Assembly (NCBI RefSeq): GCF_000013405.1
Contig: NC_007759.1
Location: 62,001 to 126,000, forward strand
Length of the DNA stretch: 64,000 nt
Direction: 5' to 3'
DNA from: Syntrophus aciditrophicus SB
GTDB lineage: Bacteria > Desulfobacterota > Syntrophia > Syntrophales > Syntrophaceae
Shown here: positions 55,870 to 64,000 of the stretch, in pieces
Numbering within the stretch: position 1 is the stretch's first letter
Layout of the letters: each line of letters begins with the position of its first letter
Notes under the pieces: generated by a model
What the model was told of the DNA's origin: nothing
Seen by the model: the letters and a program-made list of their open reading frames with translations, nothing else
Database searches by the model: none
Program-made: the position numbers and the translations under genes

Positions 55870-58020
55870 TCAATCCCGGTCCAGTTCTTTCCGGATCGCC
55901 ATTCCGATTTTCTCCATCAGATAAGGTTTCCGGACATAGGCGCCCGCGCCCAGCTTCTGAACTTCCTGTACTCTTTCCGTCTCTGAATATCCACTGACAA
56001 TGACGGCCTTCTGTCCGGGGGAAATTTCCAGGACTCTGCGGTAGGTCTCCAGACCGTCGATTCCCGGCGTCATGATCATGTCCAGAACCATCAGGTCAGC
56101 CCTGGAAGTCCGCAGGTACTCCACCGCCTCTTCCCCGCTGGAAACGGCAGCTGTTCGATAGCCCAGTGTGGTCAGCATATTCCGGGCGAGTTCCCGCTGT
56201 TCCTTTACATCATCCACGACCAGAATGGATTCCCCCCTGCCCTGATATTGAAGAAGAGAAGCTTTCCGCTGCTCCGTGGCCTCTTCCTCTCGAACCACCG
56301 GGAAATAAAGCGTAAAGACGGTTCCTTCACCCTCGGTGCTCCGCACGTCGATGTATCCCCCGTGATCCTTCACGACTCCCCAGACCACGGCCAGCCCCAA
56401 TCCCGTCCCGTTTCTTCTTCCCATCACCTTTTTCGTATAGAACGGCTCGAAAATCCTGCCGATGTCCTCGGCGGCGATGCCTTTTCCCTGGTCGGACACC
56501 GCCAGGACGACGTGTTCCCCCTCCTTCATGTCGTCATATCCGGATACCGGCGCGTCGAGATACCGGTTTTCCGTGCGGCTCGTCACTTCTCCCCTTTCGC
56601 AGGAAGCCTCCACGGCATTGGACACCAGATTCATGACCATTTTTCCCAGATGCACCGGAGAGCCGTTCATGTTCAGCAGATCCGGATTCAGGTCCGTTCG
56701 GAAGGTCACGCCGGGATACAGGGATTGTAACATCTCGAATTCCGGCGTATTTAGATAATCCCTGACAACACGGTTCAGGTTGATCACTTTGGACGCGGCC
56801 ACTTCCCTGCGGGTGAGAGCCAGAAGGTCCTGGATAATCGCGGCGCTCTTCTTGCCGGATTCGAGGATGTTTGCAATATGTCCCCGATACGGACTGTCCG
56901 CCGGCATCTTCAGCAGAAGCAGTTCCGAGTATCCCACCAGGACCCCGAGGATATTGTTGAGATCGTGAGCCACCCCGCCGGCCATGACGCCCAGGGCTTC
57001 CATCTTTTCGGCGCGGTGCAGACGTTCCTCCAGTCGCTTTTGCTCCTCTTCAACTTTCAGACGTGGCGTGATGTCCCGGATGGCCGCGATGTGAACGGGG
57101 CGGGAATTCCAGGTAAAATGCCTGGCTGTGATTTCCACGGGAAAAACCGTTCCATCTTTTTTACGGTGCCAGCGGACAGGGATCAGCGTTCTTCTTCCGA
57201 TCGTGGCGGCCCTTGTCTCCGACGGTTCAGCGGACATATCCGTGTTCTTTCTCTCCAGAAGCTCGTCGCGTGTATAACCGTACAAAGCGGTCGTTGTGGC
57301 GTTGGCCTCATAGATCCGCCCCATTTCGTCGTCGATGAGGAAAATGGCATCCGAGCTCAGCTCGAAAAGCTGCTGGTACTTCTCCTCCGCGCGTTTCCGT
57401 TCCTTCTCCTGCCGGTCCCTTTGAAGACGGGCATGCAGAATCGGGGCAATGTGGCCGGCAATTCCTTCCTGGATCTTCCGGTCTTCGTCCGTGTAGTCTC
57501 CTTCCTTGTTGGCTACCGAGAGAAGGCCGATGCTTTCTCCACGGTAGAGAATGGGAACCGTCAGGAAGCTTTGGATCGGGACATGTCCTTCCGGCACCGA
57601 GAAGGGGCCGTTGGCATAAAAGGATTTCCGCTCCCGCAGGGCCCGCCCCCAAAGGCGTTCGCCCCAGTTTTCCCGGGGAAAGACAATGCTCTTCTGCACA
57701 ATCTGGCACTCCTGCCAGACATTGAGGGTCATGGACGGCATCACCAGCGCCCCGTCCTCATCGATGTAGCCGAAATAGCCGTATTGACTCCGTTGGATCT
57801 TCAGGACCACATTCAACACTTCTCCATAGACCTCCTCATCAAGACAGGTGAGGAAGATATCGGCAATCTGTTTCTCGATGGACAGGGCACGCTCCGATTT
57901 ACTGAGCGCCTCCGCCACCCGCCTGTACTGGGAATTCCATTTTTCCAGTTCGGCAATCCGCTGGTGCATTGCCTCCAGCCGCTGGAGAAGTTGTTCTCCG
58001 GCTTTGTTTTCATCCTTCAT
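55870..58020 (-). CDS. GAF/PAS hybrid sensor histidine kinase with receiver
   Basis: About 716 residues, no clear membrane segment. Order: N-terminal coiled coil; GAF-like domain (about residues 60-195, with SQYGYFGYIDEDG and FLTVPILYRGESIGLLSVANKEGD); coiled coil; PAS (residues 215-330, with SDAIFLIDDEMGRI); HisKA with VAHDLNNILGVLVGYSELL; HATPase with NLVSNAVEAS, DQGKGI and GTGLGLAVVWGV; receiver with VVDDVKEQ, phospho-Asp in MVLDMIMTPG and Lys in RKPYL. The ligand is unknown. ATG 58020 is preferred over GTG 58026. It ends convergently to glnK; the sigma-54 regulator gene lies upstream in the same direction. Confidence 0.92.
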   Translation of the reverse strand: MKDENKAGEQLLQRLEAMHQRIAELEKWNSQYRRVAEALSKSERALSIEKQIADIFLTCLDEEVYGEVLNVVLKIQRSQYGYFGYIDEDGALVMPSMTLNVWQECQIVQKSIVFPRENWGERLWGRALRERKSFYANGPFSVPEGHVPIQSFLTVPILYRGESIGLLSVANKEGDYTDEDRKIQEGIAGHIAPILHARLQRDRQEKERKRAEEKYQQLFELSSDAIFLIDDEMGRIYEANATTTALYGYTRDELLERKNTDMSAEPSETRAATIGRRTLIPVRWHRKKDGTVFPVEITARHFTWNSRPVHIAAIRDITPRLKVEEEQKRLEERLHRAEKMEALGVMAGGVAHDLNNILGVLVGYSELLLLKMPADSPYRGHIANILESGKKSAAIIQDLLALTRREVAASKVINLNRVVRDYLNTPEFEMLQSLYPGVTFRTDLNPDLLNMNGSPVHLGKMVMNLVSNAVEASCERGEVTSRTENRYLDAPVSGYDDMKEGEHVVLAVSDQGKGIAAEDIGRIFEPFYTKKVMGRRNGTGLGLAVVWGVVKDHGGYIDVRSTEGEGTVFTLYFPVVREEEATEQRKASLLQYQGRGESILVVDDVKEQRELARNMLTTLGYRTAAVSSGEEAVEYLRTSRADLMVLDMIMTPGIDGLETYRRVLEISPGQKAVIVSGYSETERVQEVQKLGAGAYVRKPYLMEKIGMAIRKELDRD

Positions 58021-58127
58021 TTTCACGAGCCCTTTTCACTTGAACATGTTTCCATGATGCCTTGCCCCGCTGGTTTCCTTCTTCGCAAAAGCAATTTTTC
58101 CAGACCGTTTTCATTTTAAAGGAAAGA

Positions 58128-59486
58128 TTACATTTTTCCGTATTTTTTCAGTTTCTGATGCAGGGTGCGCCGGGTGATGCCCAGGCGACGCGCCGCTTCG
58201 CTTTTGTTGCCGCCCGCTTCCTCCAGGGTTTTCAGGATGGTTTCCTTTTCTACAACCTCCAGTGATGAATTGCCGCCTGCGCATTCCGGATTTTCTTCCG
58301 GAGATTCCTTTTCCAGAAGAATGGGAGAGAGATCCGACTCGTCCAGATAGTCCGAGCGCGAAAGCACCACACCCCGCTCCACGGTGTTCATCAGTTCCCG
58401 CACATTGCCGGGCCAGGAGTACCGGAGCATCCGGTCCAGCGCCCGAGGGGTGAACCCTTTGAGTTCCTTGCGGTTCTTCTCGGCGAATTCCTTGAGAAAA
58501 TGGGCGGCCAGCAGGGGAATATCCTCTTTCCGTTCCCGCAGGGGAGGCACTTGGAGGGTCACCACATTAAGCCGGTAATAGAGATCCTCACGGAAACGCC
58601 CGGCGGCGATCTCCCGGACGAGGTCCCGGTTGGTGGCGGTAATGACCCGGACATCGATGGGGATCACCTCATCACCGCCCACCCGGGTGATTTCCCGCTC
58701 CTGAAGGACCCTCAGCAGCTTTACCTGCATGGCCAGCGACATTTCGCTCACCTCGTCGAGGAGGATCGTTCCTCCGTCAGCCTGTCGGAATTTTCCCTCC
58801 TTGCGGCGATCGGCTCCGGTAAAGGCGCCTTTCTCATGGCCGAAGAGTTCCGATTCGAGAAGTGTCTCCGTGATGGCGGCACAGTTGATCTTGATGAACG
58901 GTTTTTCCTTCCGCAGGCTGTTATAATGGATGGCTGCCGCGATAACCTCTTTTCCTGTCCCGGATTCCCCGCTGAGAAGAACCGTCGCCTCCGAAGGGGC
59001 CACCTGGGCCACCAGATCGAGAAGCCTCGTCATGGATTCGCTGCGGCCGATGATATTGCGCCGGTCGAAGCGGATTCCCAGCCGCTCCTTCAGGAGCAGG
59101 TTTTCCTCTTTCAGCCGCGTGTGTTCAAGGCCCCGCTCCAGAACAAGCCGGAGTTCGTCAAAGTCCAGGGGCTTGGTCAGATAGTCATAAGCCCCTTTCT
59201 TGAGAGCCTCCACGGCCGTTTCCACGGAGGCGTAGGCCGTCATGAGGATAATCGGAATGGCCGGGTTGAGCCGCCTGATCTCTTCCAGGGCCTCGATCCC
59301 GGAGATCCGGACCATGCGTATATCCATGAGGATCAGGTCAAAGGGGCGCCGATGGACGGCTTCGATGGCGGACTGACCGTCATCGGCCTCCGAAACGTCA
59401 TAGCCCCACCCGGAAATCAGGGTCTTCAGCATGGTCCTGTGGGCGAAATCATCATCTACAACAAGGACTTCACTCTTCTTTTTCAT
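58128..59486 (-). CDS. Sigma-54-dependent response regulator, NtrC/ZraR family
   Basis: A 452-residue regulator with three domains: receiver (phospho-Asp in LILMDIRM, Lys in TKPLD); AAA+ domain with Walker A GESGTGKE, the sigma-54 loop GAFTGA and Walker B GGTILLDEVSE; and a Fis-type helix-turn-helix (NKSEAARRLGITRRTLHQKL). It activates sigma-54 promoters by ATP-driven remodelling. Its start overlaps the kinase stop, so the two form a two-component pair. The sigma-54 promoter of the ZraP-like gene at 61458 is its obvious target, as in enterobacterial ZraR. Confidence 0.94.
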   Translation of the reverse strand: MKKKSEVLVVDDDFAHRTMLKTLISGWGYDVSEADDGQSAIEAVHRRPFDLILMDIRMVRISGIEALEEIRRLNPAIPIILMTAYASVETAVEALKKGAYDYLTKPLDFDELRLVLERGLEHTRLKEENLLLKERLGIRFDRRNIIGRSESMTRLLDLVAQVAPSEATVLLSGESGTGKEVIAAAIHYNSLRKEKPFIKINCAAITETLLESELFGHEKGAFTGADRRKEGKFRQADGGTILLDEVSEMSLAMQVKLLRVLQEREITRVGGDEVIPIDVRVITATNRDLVREIAAGRFREDLYYRLNVVTLQVPPLRERKEDIPLLAAHFLKEFAEKNRKELKGFTPRALDRMLRYSWPGNVRELMNTVERGVVLSRSDYLDESDLSPILLEKESPEENPECAGGNSSLEVVEKETILKTLEEAGGNKSEAARRLGITRRTLHQKLKKYGKM

Positions 59487-61264
59487 AAAGACAACTCCTT
59501 ATCCGTATGTCCGGCAGAGGTTTCCCGGCAGGGCAGAAAAACGGAAAACACCGTCCCCTTTCCCTGTTGGCTTGCCACGGCGATCTTCCCGCCGTGGGCC
59601 TCGACGATTCTCTGAGCGATGGGAAGTCCCAGACCGGTGCCGGAGGGGCGGGTGGTAAAATAAGGATCAAAGATCCGACCCAGTTCATCCGGGCGGATTC
59701 CCGTACCTGTATCGGCGACATCCACCCGGATCGTGCGCGCCTCAGGCCGGGAGATCTTCAGGGAAAGCGTTCCCCCGGTATCCATGGCATTGACGGCATT
59801 GAGGGACAGATTGAGAAAAACCTGGGTCATCTTGTCGGGATCGATGAGGAGATCCGGGACACCCTCCGGGAACTCGGTCCTGATGTCTATGCCTTTTTTC
59901 CGTGCCTGTTCCTCGATCATCTTAACCGTGTGCTGGAGGATCGGTTCAATGGCCGAATCCTTGCGGTTCATGGTCAGGGGACGGGAAAACTCCAGAAGCT
60001 GACCGATCACCCGGTTCAGTCGTTCCACCTCCGAGATCATGATGTCCGCGATCCGCTGGTCTTCGGGATTCTCCCGATGCCGCTCCCGCAGGACCGTGGC
60101 AAACCCCTTGATGGAGCTCAGGGGATTGCGGATTTCGTGAGCCACGCCGGCGGCAAGACTGCCGATGGCCGCCAGTCGCCGGCTGCGTTCCACTTCACTT
60201 TTCAGGCGCTGCACCTCCGTCAGGTCCCGGAACAGGATGGCGTAACCGAACAACGTCCCTTCATCGTCCTGGAGTCGTGTGGCGATCACTTCCAGCGGCA
60301 CAGTCCGGCCGTCGCCGAGCTGACATTCCATCTCCTTTTCCAGAATCGGTCCGGCTGCATCCAGGGTATCCGGCATCTCCAGAAGCTCGTCCGGCAGGAT
60401 TCCGGAAGCCTCACGCCCGAGAACATCCCCGCCAGACAACCTGAAAATGACTTCCGCCGTTTCGTTGAAGGCCATGATCTTTTCTTCGAGGTCCATGGCC
60501 ACCAGCCCGATGGGCATATGATCCACCAGGCTGTCGGAAAAGGCCTTGACCTGGGAAAGGGAGCCTCGGACCGACCGGTATCCCTGCGCCAGAAATAGGG
60601 AGATCATGCCGGCAAAGCCGATGAGCAGAAGCGATAGAGCCGTGATGACGGCATTGCGGGCCGCCTGTTCCCGGGCCGCAAGGACGGGACCCATGTCGAG
60701 TCCGACAAAAATAACACAGTCACGGGAACGATTGCCATCCGGGCGTTTGTTATCGGGAGAGGCGGATTCCTCGCCGAGTCCCGGAAAGGGGCCTTCTTCA
60801 GGCAGAAAGCCCCGGTAGACCTCGAAGGTCTCGGCGCCCTGGGGGTTGGCAATCTGCCGCCAGGCGACCTGAGTTTTTTGGGCAGCAGCCGCAAGATCCA
60901 GATCCCACCCGTATAATTCGCCCACCATGGAGGGATCGCTGTCCGCCAGAATGACTCCTTGCGAATCGGCAATGATGAGATGATTCACACCCGGCTGGCG
61001 TGCCGTTTCGATGAGAAGCTTCCGGAGCTGGAAGCTGCTCCACTCCAGACCGGCGCCGGTCCGGGCGCCCGCCTCGAAGGAGCGGATCAGGGCTTCTCCC
61101 TTTTCGATCAGCAGGCGGGTGGTCAGTTCCCTTTCCAGGTGGATGTTTCCCAGGGTGATGGTGCCGAAAAGCGGGATGAGCAGCAGGAGCGCGCCCAGAA
61201 TGACCCACGGGGGAATCATCACCCAGAAATTCCTTAAAGAGAGTTTTCTTTCACTTTTTTTCAT
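59483..61264 (-). CDS. Membrane sensor histidine kinase, ZraS-like
   Basis: A 593-residue kinase. Two membrane helices (about residues 12-35 and 205-225) enclose a periplasmic sensor domain of about 170 residues (LIIADSQGVILADSDPS) of the dCache/ZraS type. A PAS domain (VAMDLEEKIMAFNETAE), HisKA with IGSLAAGVAHEIRNPLSSIKG, and HATPase with GTGLGLPIAQRI follow. ZraS senses zinc, copper or envelope stress; the metal site is not defined here. It is divergent from the ZraP-like gene, with 251 bases between them. ATG 61264 has AGTGAAAGAAAAC upstream, a weak ribosome binding site. Confidence 0.93.
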   Translation of the reverse strand: MKKSERKLSLRNFWVMIPPWVILGALLLLIPLFGTITLGNIHLERELTTRLLIEKGEALIRSFEAGARTGAGLEWSSFQLRKLLIETARQPGVNHLIIADSQGVILADSDPSMVGELYGWDLDLAAAAQKTQVAWRQIANPQGAETFEVYRGFLPEEGPFPGLGEESASPDNKRPDGNRSRDCVIFVGLDMGPVLAAREQAARNAVITALSLLLIGFAGMISLFLAQGYRSVRGSLSQVKAFSDSLVDHMPIGLVAMDLEEKIMAFNETAEVIFRLSGGDVLGREASGILPDELLEMPDTLDAAGPILEKEMECQLGDGRTVPLEVIATRLQDDEGTLFGYAILFRDLTEVQRLKSEVERSRRLAAIGSLAAGVAHEIRNPLSSIKGFATVLRERHRENPEDQRIADIMISEVERLNRVIGQLLEFSRPLTMNRKDSAIEPILQHTVKMIEEQARKKGIDIRTEFPEGVPDLLIDPDKMTQVFLNLSLNAVNAMDTGGTLSLKISRPEARTIRVDVADTGTGIRPDELGRIFDPYFTTRPSGTGLGLPIAQRIVEAHGGKIAVASQQGKGTVFSVFLPCRETSAGHTDKELSL

Positions 61265-61324
61265 GCAAATGCCAGTTCCGTCCGGTTCCGTTGCGGGGGA
61301 TTTCAGGGATTCCCGTTGCCGGGT

Positions 61325-61372
61325 GGATAATCCGTAGTCGACTGGATAGCATAATTGGATACTTATTATCCA
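61325..61372. promoter_or_regulatory. GGATA repeats and dyad, candidate upstream activator site
   Basis: GGATA occurs at 61325, 61344 and 61357 and TATCC at 61367; TGGATA and TATCCA form a perfect dyad (61356-61372) with a 5-base spacer. The site lies 90-130 bases upstream of the ZraP-like sigma-54 promoter, the usual place for an activator-binding site. Confidence 0.45.
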
Positions 61373-61457
61373 TATTTTCTGTCGCGATCCGAAGGCAATG
61401 AAAGGTAAAATTAAAATAATCCAGTCATTCAGCTATGTTACTCGTAAATTTTCGATA

Positions 61458-61473
61458 TGGCACGGCTGTTGCC
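61458..61473 (+). promoter_or_regulatory. Sigma-54 promoter of the ZraP-like gene
   Basis: TGGCACGGCTGTTGCC matches the -24/-12 consensus at every conserved position (TGGCACG, TTGC; ten bases between GG and GC). The start site would lie about 33 bases before the ATG at 61516. Confidence 0.9.
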
Positions 61474-61515
61474 CTGTAAAGAATAAAAATCAATCAAGAA
61501 AAGGAGAAGAAAATC

Positions 61516-62046
61516 ATGAAAAAATTACTGGCGGTTATGGCCGTGTTCTTTCTGGTTGCGGTGATTGCCGTTCCCTCGTACGCCCGGGGATGGCGAGGTC
61601 ATGGAGACGGTCCCTGCAGGGATGTGACCAAAATTCCCGGACTGAACCTGACGGTTGAACAGAAGACGAAGCTGGCGGAGATGCAGCAGGCTCATCAGAA
61701 GGATGTCAAGCCTCTGCACGACAAAATTTTCATCCGGAAAGGCGACCTGAGGCTGCTCTGGCAGGAAAAGAGCCTGGATGAGGCGAAAATCAGGGCTACA
61801 GAGAAGGAAATCCGGAGTTTGAGGGATCAGCTCCATGAAAAAAGGACCAGCTATAAATGGGCGGTCTATAAAATGCTGACTCCGGAGCAGCGCGAGAAAA
61901 TCAGGGATTTCGGTCCGTCAGGCTGCCGTTTAGGCTCCGATAAGAGACCCGGTCAAGGGTACGGAAGAGGCCCCGGCGACGGATTCGGTCCGGGTTATGG
62001 CCCCCGCATGATGAGTCCGGGAGCGGACAGGACAGGCAACAAGTAA
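61516..62046 (+). CDS. Periplasmic Spy/CpxP/ZraP-like stress protein
   Basis: A 176-residue exported protein: signal peptide (LLAVMAVFFLVAVIAVPSYA), a helical middle with two LTxxQ-like repeats (LNLTVEQKTKLAEMQQ, MLTPEQREKIRDF) characteristic of the Spy/CpxP/ZraP fold, and a Gly/Pro-rich C-terminal tail (GRGPGDGFGPGYGPRMM). A GWRGHGDGPC stretch near the mature N-terminus is similar to metal-binding ends of ZraP. Such proteins act as periplasmic chaperones and metal or stress sensors. AAAGGAGAAG precedes ATG 61516. It forms a divergent regulon with the kinase and response regulator genes. Confidence 0.87.
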   Translation: MKKLLAVMAVFFLVAVIAVPSYARGWRGHGDGPCRDVTKIPGLNLTVEQKTKLAEMQQAHQKDVKPLHDKIFIRKGDLRLLWQEKSLDEAKIRATEKEIRSLRDQLHEKRTSYKWAVYKMLTPEQREKIRDFGPSGCRLGSDKRPGQGYGRGPGDGFGPGYGPRMMSPGADRTGNK

Positions 62047-62108
62047 ATAATTAAACAACGATCGCAATCTGGGGGGAGTTCATCGATACTTCCCCACCAT
62101 CCTTCGCG

Positions 62109-62151
62109 AGCCGCCGGGGCAGTCGGAATCATCGCCCTGGCGGCCTTTTTC
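62109..62151. terminator. Terminator after the ZraP-like gene
   Basis: GAGCCGCCGGGGC pairs with GCCCTGGCGGCC-type sequence over about 11 bases and is followed by TTTTTCTTTTTTT. It ends the ZraP transcript ahead of the convergent ATPase gene. Confidence 0.8.
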
Positions 62152-62216
62152 TTTTTTTCTCCAGTCTGAAGTTCGATCTGAGCGGCCGGTTCCACCACTC
62201 TGTTTGACAGGCATTC

Positions 62217-64000
62217 TCAACGTTTTCCCCTTAAACCGTTGAAAAGCTTGAGCCCTTCGAACCAGAGAATGCTGAAGATCCCCGCCGTCAGGCACAGCCA
62301 GAGGTCGGAGGAATGGAGCCGGTCAAATTTGAACAGATCCTGCAGGAAAGGGATGTAAAGAACCAGTCCCAGGAACAGGAGGGTTCCGCCGATCACCCAC
62401 CACAGCGCCGGATTGGGAGAACGGAGGGAGCCCAGGATTGTTCGCGACCAGGAGCGGTTGGTGAGAATCAGGCAGAGATTGGCGACGATCAGGGTGGTGA
62501 AGGTCAGGGCGCGGGCATCGCGTTCGCCGTGGTCCTGATACAGAGAAACGATAAAAACAGCCAGAATAATGCAGAGGACGCTGACTCCCTGCAGCAGACT
62601 GATCGCCAGAATCCTGCCATTCAATAAAGGCTCGCCGGGATTGCGGGGGGGGCGCTTCATCACGTCGGCTTCTTCCTTTTCGTTTTCAAATACAATCGAG
62701 CAGGCTGGATCAATGATCAATTCCAGAAACAGGATATGTACCGGCATCAGGACGAGCGGCCACTTGAAAAGTACGGGAATCAGGGACATTCCGGCAATCG
62801 GCACATGAATCGCGAAGATGTAGGCCATGGCTTTCCGGATGTTGTCGAAGATCCTTCGGCCCAGTCGAACGGCCTGCACGATGGACGAGAAATCATCGTC
62901 AAGGAGGACCAGCGACGCCGACTCCCGCGCTACATCCGTGCCACGGCCCCCCATGGCAATGCCGATGTGAGCGGATTTTAAAGCCGGGGCGTCATTGACT
63001 CCATCGCCCGTCATGGCCACAATCTCGCCGTTAGCCTTGAGGGCTTCGACGATCCGCAGTTTCTGCTCCGGCACGACCCGGGCAAAGATATTCACTTCAG
63101 AAATCCGCCGCTGCAATTCTTCATCCGACATGGAGTCCAGTTCGGGTCCGGTAATGAGGCTGTCGTTCAGTGTCAGACCGATCTGCCGGGCGATGTTCCG
63201 GGCCGTGCCGGGATAGTCGCCGGTTATCATGACCACCCGGATGCCGGCCGACCGGCATTCCTGAATTGATTCCGGGACCGTGCGTCTCACCGGGTCTTCC
63301 AGGCCGATCAGACCGAGAAACTCGAAAATGAAGTCATGCTGACCATCCGGAAGAGCGCGGGGTTCAAATCGGGCTTCGGCGACACCCAGCACCCGCAGGC
63401 CTTCATCTGCCAGGGCACTGATGTGCCGGGACAGTTCCGCCGCTTCTTTCCGGTCTAAATGACAGAGATCGATAATCGCTTCCGGCGAACCTTTGGCCGC
63501 AATGATGTAATCCCGGCCATTCGGGGATTTCCAGACGCGTGACATGGAAAGCAGCTCCGGGGAAAGGGCGTATTCATGGACCAGCGTCCAATCCTCATGG
63601 AGATGTTCCGTTCCTGCCAGGCTGGTATCGCCCAGGTGCCTGATCGCCTTTTCCATGGGATCGAAGGGGTCGATCTGGCTGGCCAGGATGCTGAATTCCG
63701 CCAGCTGATGGCAGGACTCCGGCAGAATGGGCCATGCGGAATTTCCAATCGTGCAGTATTCGCCCTGAGCGAACAACTTACGAACGGTCATCCGGTTTTC
63801 GGTGAGCGTGCCCGTCTTGTCAACGCACAGTACTGTGGCCGAGCCGAGCGTTTCAACCGCCGGTACGCGCCGGGTGAGCACGCGCTTCTGCGAAATGCGC
63901 CAGGCCCCCAGGGCCAGAAAGACAGTCAGGACAACAGGAAATTCTTCGGGAAGAGTTGCCATGGCCAGGGTGATGCCGGCCAGAAACCCATGCAGCCAGT
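62217..64000 (-). CDS. P-type cation-transporting ATPase, C-terminal part (runs off the window)
   Basis: About 594 codons are in the window; the N-terminus lies to the right. Seen are the M4 motif LPEEFPVVL, the phosphorylation site CVDKTGTLTENRM, the nucleotide domain with AAKGSPEAII, the hinge MITGDYPGTA, VAMTGDGVNDAPALK, and four C-terminal helices. PEEFP rather than CPC or PEGLP argues against heavy-metal pumps and points to a P2/P3-like Ca2+, Mg2+ or H+ type, which sequence alone does not settle. The C-terminal region includes RIFDNIRKAMAYIFAIHVP and LLFLELIIDP-like segments typical of P2 pumps. Confidence 0.88.
   Translation of the reverse strand, partial: WLHGFLAGITLAMATLPEEFPVVLTVFLALGAWRISQKRVLTRRVPAVETLGSATVLCVDKTGTLTENRMTVRKLFAQGEYCTIGNSAWPILPESCHQLAEFSILASQIDPFDPMEKAIRHLGDTSLAGTEHLHEDWTLVHEYALSPELLSMSRVWKSPNGRDYIIAAKGSPEAIIDLCHLDRKEAAELSRHISALADEGLRVLGVAEARFEPRALPDGQHDFIFEFLGLIGLEDPVRRTVPESIQECRSAGIRVVMITGDYPGTARNIARQIGLTLNDSLITGPELDSMSDEELQRRISEVNIFARVVPEQKLRIVEALKANGEIVAMTGDGVNDAPALKSAHIGIAMGGRGTDVARESASLVLLDDDFSSIVQAVRLGRRIFDNIRKAMAYIFAIHVPIAGMSLIPVLFKWPLVLMPVHILFLELIIDPACSIVFENEKEEADVMKRPPRNPGEPLLNGRILAISLLQGVSVLCIILAVFIVSLYQDHGERDARALTFTTLIVANLCLILTNRSWSRTILGSLRSPNPALWWVIGGTLLFLGLVLYIPFLQDLFKFDRLHSSDLWLCLTAGIFSILWFEGLKLFNGLRGKR

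Overview
The window looks like chromosome of a strictly anaerobic, Gram-negative member of the former Deltaproteobacteria, probably close to Syntrophus or other Syntrophales. The reasons are two kinds of pyruvate:ferredoxin oxidoreductase, an aldehyde:ferredoxin oxidoreductase, the LL-diaminopimelate aminotransferase route to lysine, large multiheme c-type cytochromes with a system II (CcsBA) maturation pair, FeoAB iron uptake and many NtrC-type and hybrid signalling proteins. The species is inferred, not proven. I see no phage, insertion sequence, CRISPR array or replication origin.

Layout. 1-17300 holds housekeeping and signalling genes: a glycosyltransferase cut by the window edge, an FmdB-like zinc ribbon protein, an M48 protease, a DEAD-box helicase, a homocysteine methyltransferase/MTHFR fusion, an MBL hydrolase, a hybrid kinase/response regulator/HDOD cluster (7.4-10.9 kb), dapF-dapL, a degenerate YchF-like GTPase, a beta-CASP MBL protein, a TonB-like protein and tadA. 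17290-22319 holds two tRNA-Ser genes, the SRP RNA, dnaX-ybaB-recR and a two-subunit fumarase. 22555-28719 is one seven-gene operon joining a four-subunit pyruvate:ferredoxin oxidoreductase to three NuoE/NuoF/NuoG-like (HydCBA-like) subunits, followed by tRNA-Asn. Together these could pass electrons from pyruvate to both ferredoxin and NAD+.

29021-38454 is a respiratory island. The ccsA/resB pair is divergent from an operon of an 11-heme cytochrome, a 7-heme cytochrome, a periplasmic rhodanese, a 9-heme/cytochrome b membrane fusion and, after a gap, a second rhodanese. The 11-heme gene has an in-frame UGA directly after its signal peptide and first heme site, followed by a hairpin that fits a bacterial SECIS element. 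It is the best candidate here for something undescribed: a selenocysteine-containing multiheme cytochrome.

38603-50574 holds a class II aldolase/AOR pair, a frameshifted acetate transporter, a LysE exporter, an M48 lipoprotein, the large single-chain PFOR (nifJ) and two damaged radical-SAM loci on either side of it. 50794-64000 holds a FeoA-FeoB fusion, a YgjP-like protease, amtB-glnK behind a near-perfect sigma-54 promoter, a GAF/PAS hybrid kinase, a ZraSR-like two-component pair, a ZraP/Spy-like periplasmic protein behind a second near-perfect sigma-54 promoter, and a P-type cation ATPase cut by the window edge.
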